Source: Nanosynbacter sp. (GTDB taxonomy: Bacteria > Patescibacteriota > Saccharimonadia > Saccharimonadales > Saccharimonadaceae). Taken from it: a stretch of DNA of 13,117 nt. The notes under the pieces were generated by a model that ran no database searches, was not told the origin of the DNA, and worked only from the letters and a program-made list of their open reading frames with translations. The stretch is taken from assembly GCA_029975625.1 (NCBI GenBank), contig JARKOR010000108.1, positions 1-13,117 of the forward strand. The letters are read 5' to 3'. Each line of letters opens with the position of its first letter. Within the stretch, counting starts at the first letter, position 1. Shown piece by piece: positions 1 through 6,313 of this stretch. Both the position numbers and the translations under genes were made by a program.

Positions 1-141
1 TCAGGTTGCGGAGGCTATGGCCCTGGTACGAGCGCTGAACAAAATGACGAAAGCAGGTATGCCTGAAAGCGTGCGTATTGCCTGAAAACACAACCCGCTA
101 CGGGGGAGACTTACCCGAAATCTGATTTATTCAACAAAGCC
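1..141 (+). mobile_element. Right end of an IS903-type insertion sequence (IS5 family)
   Basis: The element ends at 141 with the 18-base terminal inverted repeat GATTTATTCAACAAAGCC (124-141), the complement of the IS903 end GGCTTTGTTGAATAAATC. The end of the transposase gene lies just inside it. Members of this group duplicate 9 bases of target, so CCGTAGATC (142-150) is the expected target copy; the matching copy should lie beyond the other end of the element, outside the window. Immediately after the repeat, a fimbrial coding frame starts in mid-gene. The family assignment rests on recalled IS903 end sequence and transposase C-terminus. Confidence 0.9.
2..85 (+). CDS. IS903-type transposase, C-terminal end only (partial)
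   Basis: Only the last 27 codons and the TGA stop (83-85) are in the window. They read QVAEAMALVRALNKMTKAGM followed by PESVRIA, which I recognise as the C-terminus of the IS903 DDE transposase of the IS5 family. The catalytic residues lie upstream, outside the window, so it cannot be judged whether the enzyme is intact. The stop sits 56 bases before the end of the element, as is normal for this group. The gene reads towards the interrupted ydeS. Confidence 0.88.
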   Translation, partial: QVAEAMALVRALNKMTKAGMPESVRIA

Positions 142-530
142 CCGTAGATCTCCAAAAAAACAGTGCCAGACAATTTCCAACGACCGGTAGCACAAGTCCA
201 GCCGTCCCTTTTCAGATTACGTTAAGTGAATGCAGCAAAGGGACAACGGGGGTTCGGGTTGCATTTAACGGTATTGAGGATGCAGAAAATAATACTTTGT
301 TGAAACTGGATGAAGGAAGCAATACGGCCTCCGGTTTGGGTATAGAAATATTGGACGCAAATATGCGTCCGGTGAAACTGAATGACCTTCATGCCGGGAT
401 GCAGTGGATCCCACTGGTACCAGAACAGAACAATATTTTGCCTTACTCCGCTCGTCTGAAGTCAACTCATAAGTCCGTCAATCCGGGACTGGTGAGGGCT
501 TCGGCAACCTTTACCCTTGAATTTCAATAA
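142..530 (+). pseudogene. ydeS: ydeS fragment: minor fimbrial subunit beheaded by the IS insertion
   Basis: An open frame runs from the IS junction to TAA at 528-530 and encodes about 128 residues of a FimF-like minor pilin of the F9 (Fml/Yde) chaperone-usher pilus. It begins in mid-protein (VDLQKNSARQFPTTGSTSPA...) and contains the second conserved pilin cysteine (SEC, codon 231-233). It ends in the usual alternating hydrophobic final strand (ATFTLEFQ). The signal peptide, the donor-strand extension and the first cysteine, roughly 45 residues, are missing. The frame is closed upstream by TGA at 123-125 inside the IS inverted repeat, so no IS-ydeS fusion can be made in this frame. The TTG at 297 could in principle start a 77-residue piece, but I see no convincing ribosome site and such a piece could not be exported. 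ydeR follows 12 bases later. The pilin identity is confident; the symbol comes from position next to ydeR-ydeQ. Confidence 0.88.
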
Positions 531-542
531 TCAGAGTCAGAT

Positions 543-1046
543 ATGAAAAGACTTCACAAGAGGTTCCTGTTAGCTACGTTTTGCGCGTTATTCACAGCAA
601 CTCTCCAGGCCGCCGATGTCACTATCACTGTTAATGGTCGGGTAGTCGCTAAACCCTGCACTATTCAAACCAAAGAAGCTAACGTTAATCTCGGGGATCT
701 TTATACGCGCAATCTGCAACAACCTGGTTCTGCATCTGGCTGGCACAATATTACTTTGTCATTAACCGATTGTCCGGTTGAAACAAGTGCAGTGACGGCA
801 ATCGTGACAGGTTCAACTGACAATACGGGTTATTACAAAAATGAAGGTACTGCCGAAAATATTCAGATAGAGCTGAGGGATGACCAGGATGCTGCGTTAA
901 AAAATGGCGATAGCAAAACGGTTATTGTTGATGAGATCACTCGTAATGCACAGTTTCCACTTAAGGCAAGAGCTATCACGGTGAATGGAAACGCAAGCCA
1001 GGGAACGATCGAGGCGCTAATCAATGTGATCTACACCTGGCAATAA
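543..1046 (+). CDS. ydeR: YdeR, FimG-like minor fimbrial subunit of the F9/Fml pilus
   Basis: This 167-residue pilin has a signal peptide at residues 1-23 (basic MKRLHKR, hydrophobic core, cleavage after LQA). The mature N-terminus [16 protein letters not shown] supplies the alternating donor strand used for donor-strand exchange. The single disulfide is C39-C77, and the protein ends in the pilin-type strand NVIYTWQ. The length matches the family. In chaperone-usher pili such a subunit lies in the tip fibrillum and links the adhesin to the next pilin; translocation requires the periplasmic chaperone and outer-membrane usher, neither of which is in this window. It starts 12 bases after the ydeS remnant and 58 bases before ydeQ, so it belongs to the same operon. 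With the IS upstream, its transcription probably depends on promoters inside or beyond the IS. The start is preceded only by a weak purine run (CAGAGTCAGAT). Confidence 0.93.
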
Positions 1047-1104
1047 CGTCGATTCGATTTTCTTAGCCTTCTTTTTAAATCAATTTTTAACCTTAGGATA
1101 TATC

Positions 1105-2019
1105 ATGGGTAAAACAATCAGTATAAAGGTCCTGTTCGGTATTTATCTTCTATTAATGGCAGGCAAAGTTTTTGCCTTCAGTTGTAATGTCGATGGCGGG
1201 TCAAGTATTGGAGCAGGTACAACCTCTGTTTATGTTAATCTCGACCCTGTAATACAGCCGGGCCAGAATCTGGTTGTAGACTTGTCTCAGCATATAAGTT
1301 GCTGGAATGATTACGGCGGCTGGTACGACACTGATCATATAAACCTGGTACAAGGCTCAGCTTTCGCAGGCTCCCTACAGTCATATAAAGGATCGCTGTA
1401 CTGGAATAATGTGACCTACCCCTTCCCGTTGACGACAAATACCAACGTATTGGATATTGGTGATAAGACACCGATGCCATTACCGTTAAAACTCTATATT
1501 ACCCCAGTTGGGGCGGCCGGTGGAGTTGTCATAAAAGCGGGGGAAGTCATTGCCCGTATTCATATGTATAAAATTGCAACATTAGGAAGCGGAAATCCGC
1601 GTAATTTTACGTGGAATATTATTTCAAATAACAATGTTGTTATGCCAACAGGCGGCTGCACCGTTGATAGTCGTAATGTCACCGTGGATCTCCCGGACTT
1701 TCCTGGAAGCGCAGAAATACCCCTTGGCGTATATTGCTCAAGCGAACAAAAGCTCTCATTTTATCTTTCGGGTGCCACCACTGACAGTAGCCGACAAGTG
1801 TTTGCTAACACAGCACCTGATGCAACAAAAGCATCGGGAGTGGGTGTCACTCTAATGCGTAATGGAAAAATACTGGCTACGGGAGAAAATGTCTCCCTGG
1901 GGACAGTAAATAAAAGCAAAGTACCTCTGGGTTTAAGCGCAACCTATGGACAAACAGGAAACAAGGTTTCAGCCGGAACCGTCCAGTCAGTCATTGGTGT
2001 CACTTTTATCTATGAATAA
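1105..2019 (+). CDS. ydeQ: YdeQ / FmlH, two-domain tip adhesin of the F9 (Fml) pilus
   Basis: The protein has 304 residues. A signal peptide (1-24, cleavage after KVFA) leaves a mature N-terminal Phe, as in FimH and FmlH. The lectin domain covers about 25-180 with disulfide C27-C66, and the C-terminal pilin domain about 182-304 with disulfide C185-C211 and final strand GVTFIYE. FmlH of uropathogenic E. coli binds Gal-beta-1,3-GalNAc (TF antigen) on inflamed urothelium. As I recall the structure, the ligand residues in mature numbering are F1, Y46, D53, K132, N140 and R142. All are present here at precursor positions F25, Y70, D77, K156, N164 and R166, so the pocket looks intact. AGGA at 1096-1099, 5 bases before the ATG, is an acceptable ribosome site. 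It is the last gene of the pilus operon. Because ydeS is destroyed upstream, the adhesin may be expressed poorly or not assembled. Very confident of the identity. Confidence 0.95.
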
Positions 2020-2090
2020 TTGTGATTTTGACCTTAGTCTATGCGCTCCATTCACGAAAATTGCGCGGATAATTATTTTGTGAAGGCTAT

Positions 2091-2150
2091 TAGCCTACAC
2101 CTGTAAGAAAATCCGCGCACAATTGAAGCCAGAGTCTTATTTTTTATATT
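2091..2150 (+). promoter_or_regulatory. EvgA-activated promoter region of ydeP
   Basis: The core TACACCTGTA (2096-2105), within GCCTACACCTGTAAGAA, matches the inverted-repeat motif described upstream of EvgA-activated genes. The 50 bases from 2093 align without gaps, at about 80% identity, with the region upstream of safA (from 4752). Possible -10 elements are TCTTAT (2135-2140), which sits at the same distance (37 bases) from the box centre as TCCTAT at safA, or the better match TATATT (2145-2150). The start point cannot be fixed by eye. Confidence 0.78.
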
Positions 2151-2201
2151 GAAAAATATGTTAATTTAAACACTATGAGAGATGATGCTTAACTTATCGT
2201 A

Positions 2202-2233
2202 TTTAATCTATTGTTTAACGATAATAGATTAAA
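2202..2233 (+). other. Perfect 11-base inverted repeat in the ydeP leader
   Basis: TTTAATCTATT (2202-2212) pairs with AATAGATTAAA (2223-2233) across a 10-base loop. It lies downstream of the promoter and about 120 bases before ydeP, so it would be transcribed into the leader. A-T pairs dominate, so it could be either an RNA hairpin or a binding site for a dimeric regulator. Confidence 0.65.
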
Positions 2234-2242
2234 AATAGAAAG

Positions 2243-2260
2243 AGAGTAGTCCCCTACTCT
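2243..2260 (+). other. Second short hairpin in the ydeP leader
   Basis: AGAGTAG (2243-2249) and CTACTCT (2254-2260) form a 7-base stem closed by the 4-base loop TCCC. It follows the previous hairpin by 9 bases. There is no T-run after it (TATATATCC), so it does not look like a standard intrinsic terminator. Confidence 0.6.
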
Positions 2261-2352
2261 TATATATCCATGTTGGCGATAATCCCTTTGTATGTACTGT
2301 GCATCATCGCTATTACAAATCCTAATAATTCATTTCCACACAGGATAAGTAG

Positions 2353-4632
2353 ATGAAGAAAAAAATTGAATCCTACCAGGGTGCTGCAGGTGGTTGGGGT
2401 GCTGTCAAATCCGTAGCGAATGCAGTACGTAAGCAGATGGATATACGCCAGGATGTTATTGCCATGTTTGACATGAATAAGCCAGAGGGCTTTGACTGTC
2501 CGGGTTGTGCATGGCCAGATCCTAAGCACAGTGCGTCATTCGACATTTGTGAAAACGGCGCAAAAGCAATCGCCTGGGAAGTCACGGATAAGCAGGTAAA
2601 TGCCTCTTTCTTTGCTGAGAATACGGTTCAATCATTACTTACCTGGGGAGATCACGAGCTTGAGGCTGCGGGACGTCTCACTCAGCCTTTGAAATATGAT
2701 GCCGTCAGCGACTGTTACAAGCCATTAAGCTGGCAACAAGCTTTCGACGAAATTGGCGCACGCCTTCAAAGCTATAGTGATCCCAATCAGGTTGAATTCT
2801 ATACTTCGGGCCGCACTTCCAATGAAGCTGCCTTTCTTTATCAGCTTTTTGCCCGTGAATACGGGAGCAATAACTTTCCCGACTGCTCCAACATGTGCCA
2901 TGAACCGACCAGTGTGGGTTTGGCAGCGAGTATCGGCGTGGGTAAAGGGACTGTGTTGCTGGAAGACTTTGAGAAGTGCGATTTAGTCATTTGCATTGGG
3001 CATAACCCTGGTACAAACCACCCCCGCATGCTGACTTCGTTGCGCGCTTTAGTGAAACGGGGAGCGAAAATGATCGCCATCAATCCTCTACAGGAACGTG
3101 GCCTGGAGCGATTTACCGCACCGCAAAACCCGTTTGAAATGCTGACGAACTCTGAGACTCAGTTGGCCAGTGCCTACTACAACGTGCGCATTGGTGGCGA
3201 TATGGCGTTGCTCAAGGGGATGATGCGCCTGTTAATTGAGCGCGATGATGCTGCAAGTGCCGCAGGTCGGCCCTCATTGCTTGATGACGAATTTATTCAA
3301 ACGCATACCGTCGGCTTTGACGAGCTACGCCGTGACGTTCTCAATTCCGAGTGGAAAGATATCGAACGTATTTCTGGACTAAGTCAGACACAAATCGCCG
3401 AACTGGCTGACGCATATGCCGCTGCCGAACGCACCATTATCTGTTACGGAATGGGGATCACTCAGCACGAACATGGTACCCAGAACGTACAGCAACTGGT
3501 CAATTTGCTGTTGATGAAAGGTAACATTGGCAAGCCTGGTGCGGGTATCTGCCCACTACGTGGTCACTCTAATGTACAGGGCGACCGAACCGTCGGTATC
3601 ACCGAGAAACCGTCTGCAGAGTTTCTGGCTCGCCTGGGTGAGCGCTATGGCTTCACCCCACCTCATGCACCTGGACATGCTGCAATTGCCAGCATGCAAG
3701 CAATATGTACGGGGCAGGCTCGAGCATTGATCTGCATGGGGGGCAACTTTGCACTGGCAATGCCAGATCGGGAAGCGAGCGCTGTACCGTTAACGCAATT
3801 AGATTTGGCGGTACACGTAGCCACTAAGCTTAACCGCTCTCATCTGCTGACCGCACGGCATAGCTATATTCTGCCGGTTCTGGGGCGTAGCGAGATTGAT
3901 ATGCAAAAAAGCGGTGCGCAGGCGGTAACCGTTGAGGATTCAATGTCGATGATTCATGCCTCGCGTGGCGTGTTAAAACCCGCCGGTGTAATGCTGAAAT
4001 CAGAGTGTGCAGTGGTCGCGGGAATCGCGCAGGCAGCACTACCCCAGAGCGTGGTAGCCTGGGAGTATCTGGTGGAAGATTATGATCGCATTCGCAATGA
4101 CATTGAAGCTGTGCTGCCAGAGTTCGCCGACTATAACCAGCGCATCCGTCATCCCGGTGGTTTTCACCTGATAAATGCAGCTGCTGAAAGGCGCTGGATG
4201 ACGCCGTCAGGTAAGGCTAATTTCATTACCAGCAAAGGGCTGTTAGAAGATCCCTCTTCAGCGTTTAACAGTAAGCTGGTCATGGCGACAGTACGCAGCC
4301 ACGATCAGTACAACACGACGATTTATGGTATGGATGATCGCTATCGAGGGGTATTCGGTCAACGAGATGTGGTCTTTATGAGTGCTAAACAAGCTAAAAT
4401 TTGCCGTGTAAAAAACGGCGAAAGAGTTAATCTTATTGCGCTTACGCCAGACGGTAAGCGCAGCTCACGCCGCATGGATAGATTAAAAGTGGTCATTTAC
4501 CCTATGGCTGACCGCTCACTGGTGACCTATTTTCCAGAATCGAATCACATGCTAACACTTGATAACCACGATCCATTAAGTGGCATTCCTGGCTATAAAA
4601 GTATTCCGGTTGAATTAGAACCATCAAATTAA
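2353..4632 (+). CDS. ydeP: YdeP, FdhF-like molybdopterin oxidoreductase, acid-resistance protein
   Basis: This 759-residue protein belongs to the molybdopterin bis-MGD oxidoreductase family related to formate dehydrogenase FdhF. The N-terminus carries CPGCAWPD (C49, C52), the cysteine pair proposed to hold an Fe-S cluster. The molybdopterin domain covers roughly 100-600 (for example [13 protein letters not shown] and [15 protein letters not shown]), and a C-terminal dinucleotide-binding beta-barrel domain begins near 640 ([14 protein letters not shown]). [11 protein letters not shown] places C181-H182 where FdhF has Sec140-His141, so cysteine would ligate the metal. No signal peptide is seen, so it is probably cytoplasmic. 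The substrate is unknown. In K-12, EvgA overexpression confers acid resistance partly through ydeP. AGGA lies 7 bases before the ATG. It is transcribed alone, from its own EvgA-type promoter, with a hairpin after its stop. The length equals the K-12 protein and no lesion is seen. Confidence 0.95.
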   Translation: MKKKIESYQGAAGGWGAVKSVANAVRKQMDIRQDVIAMFDMNKPEGFDCPGCAWPDPKHSASFDICENGAKAIAWEVTDKQVNASFFAENTVQSLLTWGDHELEAAGRLTQPLKYDAVSDCYKPLSWQQAFDEIGARLQSYSDPNQVEFYTSGRTSNEAAFLYQLFAREYGSNNFPDCSNMCHEPTSVGLAASIGVGKGTVLLEDFEKCDLVICIGHNPGTNHPRMLTSLRALVKRGAKMIAINPLQERGLERFTAPQNPFEMLTNSETQLASAYYNVRIGGDMALLKGMMRLLIERDDAASAAGRPSLLDDEFIQTHTVGFDELRRDVLNSEWKDIERISGLSQTQIAELADAYAAAERTIICYGMGITQHEHGTQNVQQLVNLLLMKGNIGKPGAGICPLRGHSNVQGDRTVGITEKPSAEFLARLGERYGFTPPHAPGHAAIASMQAICTGQARALICMGGNFALAMPDREASAVPLTQLDLAVHVATKLNRSHLLTARHSYILPVLGRSEIDMQKSGAQAVTVEDSMSMIHASRGVLKPAGVMLKSECAVVAGIAQAALPQSVVAWEYLVEDYDRIRNDIEAVLPEFADYNQRIRHPGGFHLINAAAERRWMTPSGKANFITSKGLLEDPSSAFNSKLVMATVRSHDQYNTTIYGMDDRYRGVFGQRDVVFMSAKQAKICRVKNGERVNLIALTPDGKRSSRRMDRLKVVIYPMADRSLVTYFPESNHMLTLDNHDPLSGIPGYKSIPVELEPSN

Positions 4633-4645
4633 TGCCTCTTCTCAT

Positions 4646-4676
4646 TTCTTCTGCTGTCATCCGCACAGCAGAAGAA
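4646..4676 (+). terminator. Strong hairpin after ydeP (terminator-like)
   Basis: TTCTTCTGCTGT (4646-4657) pairs perfectly with ACAGCAGAAGAA (4665-4676) around a 7-base loop, 13 bases after the ydeP stop. The following TTCCTCATT is only a weak T-tract, so termination may be partial. The stem begins with pyrimidines, and the opposite strand has no T-run either. Confidence 0.65.
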
Positions 4677-4747
4677 TTCCTCATTGACTATTATTTCGCA
4701 ATTTGCTCACATGGATTAAATTCAACCACACACTATAAGATATAAAC

Positions 4748-4826
4748 TTCTGCCTACAGCTGTAAGAAACTCCGCTCAGTACTGAAGCACCAGTCCTATT
4801 TCCTCTTTTCTCCAGCCTGTTATATT
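4748..4826 (+). promoter_or_regulatory. EvgA-activated promoter region of safA-ydeO
   Basis: The perfect palindrome TACAGCTGTA (4755-4764) lies within GCCTACAGCTGTAAGAA. This is a stronger match to the EvgA inverted-repeat motif than the ydeP copy. Candidate -10 elements are TCCTAT (4794-4799), conserved in position with the ydeP promoter, or TATATT (4821-4826). The box ends 112 bases before the safA start codon. Confidence 0.82.
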
Positions 4827-4879
4827 AAGCATACTGATTAACGATTTTTAACGTTATCCGCTAAATAAACATATTTGAA

Positions 4880-5077
4880 ATGCATGCGACCACAGTGAAA
4901 AACAAAATCACGCAAAGAGACAACTATAAAGAAATCATGTCTGCAATTGTGGTTGTCTTATTACTGACACTTACGTTGATAGCCATTTTTTCGGCAATTG
5001 ATCAGCTGAGTATTTCAGAAATGGGTCGCATTGCAAGAGATCTTACACATTTCATTATCAATAGTTTGCAAGACTGA
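4880..5077 (+). CDS. safA: SafA, small membrane connector from EvgS/EvgA to PhoQ/PhoP
   Basis: This is a 65-residue protein. The short basic N-terminus (1-19) is followed by one hydrophobic segment at about 20-40 (SAIVVVLLLTLTLIAIFSAI) and a C-terminal tail of about 25 residues. In K-12, SafA is an inner-membrane protein with its N-terminus inside; its periplasmic tail acts on the PhoQ sensor domain and so activates PhoP when EvgA is active. The sequence appears identical to the K-12 protein as I recall it. The ATG at 4880 has no obvious Shine-Dalgarno sequence, and the start is chosen by family length. ydeO follows after 73 bases with no terminator, so the two form one EvgA-driven operon. 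Confidence 0.93.
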   Translation: MHATTVKNKITQRDNYKEIMSAIVVVLLLTLTLIAIFSAIDQLSISEMGRIARDLTHFIINSLQD

Positions 5078-5150
5078 AAATAAACAGCAAATTATAAATG
5101 TGAAATGTTTAAAAGGTATCGATAAAACTTTATTGTTTTAAGGAGATAAA

Positions 5151-5912
5151 ATGTCGCTCGTTTGTTCTGTTATATTTATTCATCATGCTTTCAACGCTAA
5201 CATTTTAGATAAAGATTACGCCTTCTCTGACGGCGAGATCCTGATGGTAGATAACGCTGTTCGTACACATTTTGAACCTTATGAGCGGCATTTTAAAGAA
5301 ATCGGATTTAATGAAAATACCATTAAAAAATATCTACAATGCACTAACATCCAGACAGTGACGGTGCCTGTTCCTGCGAAGTTTTTACGTGCTTCAAATG
5401 TACCGACTGGATTGCTTAATGAAATGATTGCTTATCTCAACTCGGAAGAACGCAATCATCATAATTTTTCAGAACTTTTGCTTTTTTCTTGCCTGTCTAT
5501 TTTTGCCGCATGCAAAGGTTTCATTACACTATTAACTAACGGTGTGCTATCCGTTTCCGGAAAAGTGAGAAATATTGTCAACATGAAGCTGGCGCACCCA
5601 TGGAAGCTGAAAGATATTTGTGACTGCCTGTACATCAGTGAAAGCCTGTTGAAGAAAAAACTAAAGCAAGAGCAAACGACATTCTCACAGATTCTATTAG
5701 ATGCCAGAATGCAGCACGCAAAAAATTTGATACGCGTAGAAGGTTCAGTCAATAAAATTGCCGAACAATGTGGTTATGCCAGTACATCTTATTTTATTTA
5801 TGCGTTCCGCAAACATTTCGGCAACAGTCCGAAGAGAGTTTCTAAGGAGTACCGTTGTCAAAGTCACACGGGTATGAATACGGGCAACACGATGAGTGCT
5901 TTAGCTATTTGA
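5151..5912 (+). CDS. ydeO: YdeO, AraC-family acid-resistance regulator
   Basis: The protein has 253 residues. The N-terminal part (1-130) has no recognised ligand domain. The C-terminal AraC DNA-binding domain covers about 137-233: the first helix-turn-helix is near 152-172 (LKDICDCLYISESLLKKKLK) and the second near 200-222 (VNKIAEQCGYASTSYFIYAF). The family signature GYASTSYFIYAFRKHFGNSP is clear. In K-12, YdeO is induced by EvgA and activates gadE and other acid and anaerobic genes. The ATG has a near-ideal ribosome site, AAGGAG at 5140-5145, 5 bases away. This contrasts with safA, which lacks one, and suggests YdeO is translated better than SafA. It is the last gene of safA-ydeO and is followed by a hairpin terminator. 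The length matches K-12. Confidence 0.95.
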   Translation: MSLVCSVIFIHHAFNANILDKDYAFSDGEILMVDNAVRTHFEPYERHFKEIGFNENTIKKYLQCTNIQTVTVPVPAKFLRASNVPTGLLNEMIAYLNSEERNHHNFSELLLFSCLSIFAACKGFITLLTNGVLSVSGKVRNIVNMKLAHPWKLKDICDCLYISESLLKKKLKQEQTTFSQILLDARMQHAKNLIRVEGSVNKIAEQCGYASTSYFIYAFRKHFGNSPKRVSKEYRCQSHTGMNTGNTMSALAI

Positions 5913-5960
5913 TTATTTGCTAACGAGTAGTCAACCACGCACGCTACGTAAGAATTATAT

Positions 5961-5992
5961 GGGGCAACCATTCCCTGCCCCGCGTTGTTTTT
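5961..5992 (+). terminator. Probable intrinsic terminator after ydeO
   Basis: GGGGCA (5961-5966) pairs with TGCCCC (5976-5981) around a 9-base loop. It is followed by GCGTTGTTTTTAGG, a T-rich tract interrupted at its start. It lies 48 bases after the ydeO stop and would end the safA-ydeO transcript. Confidence 0.6.
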
Positions 5993-6015
5993 AGGCGATA
6001 TATTTATTGAAATAA

Positions 6016-6037
6016 ATAAGTGACATCCATCACATAT
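6016..6037 (+). promoter_or_regulatory. CRP-like site, distal to ydeN
   Basis: GTGA (6020-6023), six bases, then TCACA (6030-6034) matches TGTGA-N6-TCACA except for the first T. It is nearly 290 bases upstream of the ydeN start, too far for direct class I or II activation of the promoter proposed at 6271. It could serve an upstream start point or cooperate with other proteins. Confidence 0.45.
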
Positions 6038-6131
6038 TTATGCACTTGCATAACCTGTTGCATGATTATTTATGATCTCAATTCGGCATTTTGTCAGTAA
6101 AATGCAATAATTTATTAAATATCAATAAATT
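6038..6131. repeat. Cluster of three consecutive palindromes
   Basis: The three are TTATGCA-CT-TGCATAA (6038-6053); GCATTTT-6-AAAATGC (6086-6105); and AATTTATT-7-AATAAATT (6109-6131). All arms are perfect. The first abuts the distal CRP-like site, and TGCA recurs at 6056-6065 (GTTGCAT). They may be operators or DNA that forms hairpins; none is followed by a T-run typical of a terminator. Confidence 0.6.
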
Positions 6132-6229
6132 AGTTGTTTATCGTCGAGAAATTACTTAATAGAACAGAAAGTAATGTCAACGCTTTATGGACTGTTATTT
6201 CCCTTTTTTTAGCTAAATCTGCTATCTCT

Positions 6230-6276
6230 TTATGTGACTAACTTCACTTACATCCACTTATTTCTCTTCGTAAAAT
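6230..6276 (+). promoter_or_regulatory. Predicted CRP-dependent promoter of ydeN
   Basis: TGTGA-CTAACT-TCACT (6233-6248) differs from the CRP consensus halves by one base. TAAAAT (6271-6276) is a good -10; a start near 6283 would place the CRP centre (6240.5) at about -42, the classic class II position overlapping the -35 region. An alternative -10, TACAAT (6292-6297), would put CRP near -63, close to a class I position. Confidence 0.55.
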
Positions 6277-6313
6277 TACTTCGGAATTAAGTACAATAAG
6301 AAGAGGAACATTT

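Larger units (their letters stand above)
2020..2352. other. 333-base ydeQ-ydeP spacer: EvgA site, nested inverted repeats, structured leader
   Basis: No convincing gene is present. In order the spacer holds an imperfect palindrome (2051-2084), GCGCGGAT (2063-2070) repeated inverted at 2111-2118, an EvgA-type box (2091-2110) and a -10-like TATATT (2145-2150). These are followed by an 11-base-arm hairpin (2202-2233), a 7-base-arm hairpin (2243-2260), and the ydeP ribosome site AGGA (2342-2345). No terminator with a clear T-run is visible after ydeQ. Confidence 0.7.
5913..6313. other. 401-base ydeO-ydeN spacer: terminator, CRP-like sites, palindrome cluster
   Basis: No supported gene. In order it holds a hairpin terminator (5961-5981), a CRP-like site (6016-6037), three palindromes (6038-6053, 6086-6105, 6109-6131), a T-run (6204-6210), a second CRP-like site (6230-6251), -10 candidates TAAAAT (6271-6276) and TACAAT (6292-6297), and the ydeN ribosome site (6302-6306). 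The region is strongly AT-rich. Confidence 0.7.

Noticed and set aside
297..530. TTG at 297 as the start of a 77-residue intact protein
   Set aside because: The same frame continues upstream to the IS junction with clear pilin sequence, so this is the tail of ydeS and not an independent gene.
2260..2529. Minus-strand 89-codon frame over the ydeP leader and start
   Set aside because: It overlaps ydeP's first codons and promoter-proximal leader, and has no ribosome site or family resemblance.
5459..5752. Minus-strand 97-codon frame inside ydeO
   Set aside because: It is opposite the AraC DNA-binding domain; its cysteine- and Phe-rich translation matches nothing known and is an antisense shadow.
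6056..6110. Possible small RNA gene ending in the GCATTTT/AAAATGC hairpin
   Set aside because: The hairpin is not followed by a T-run on either strand, and no clear promoter with -35 and -10 elements sits at a suitable distance. Kept only as part of the palindrome cluster.
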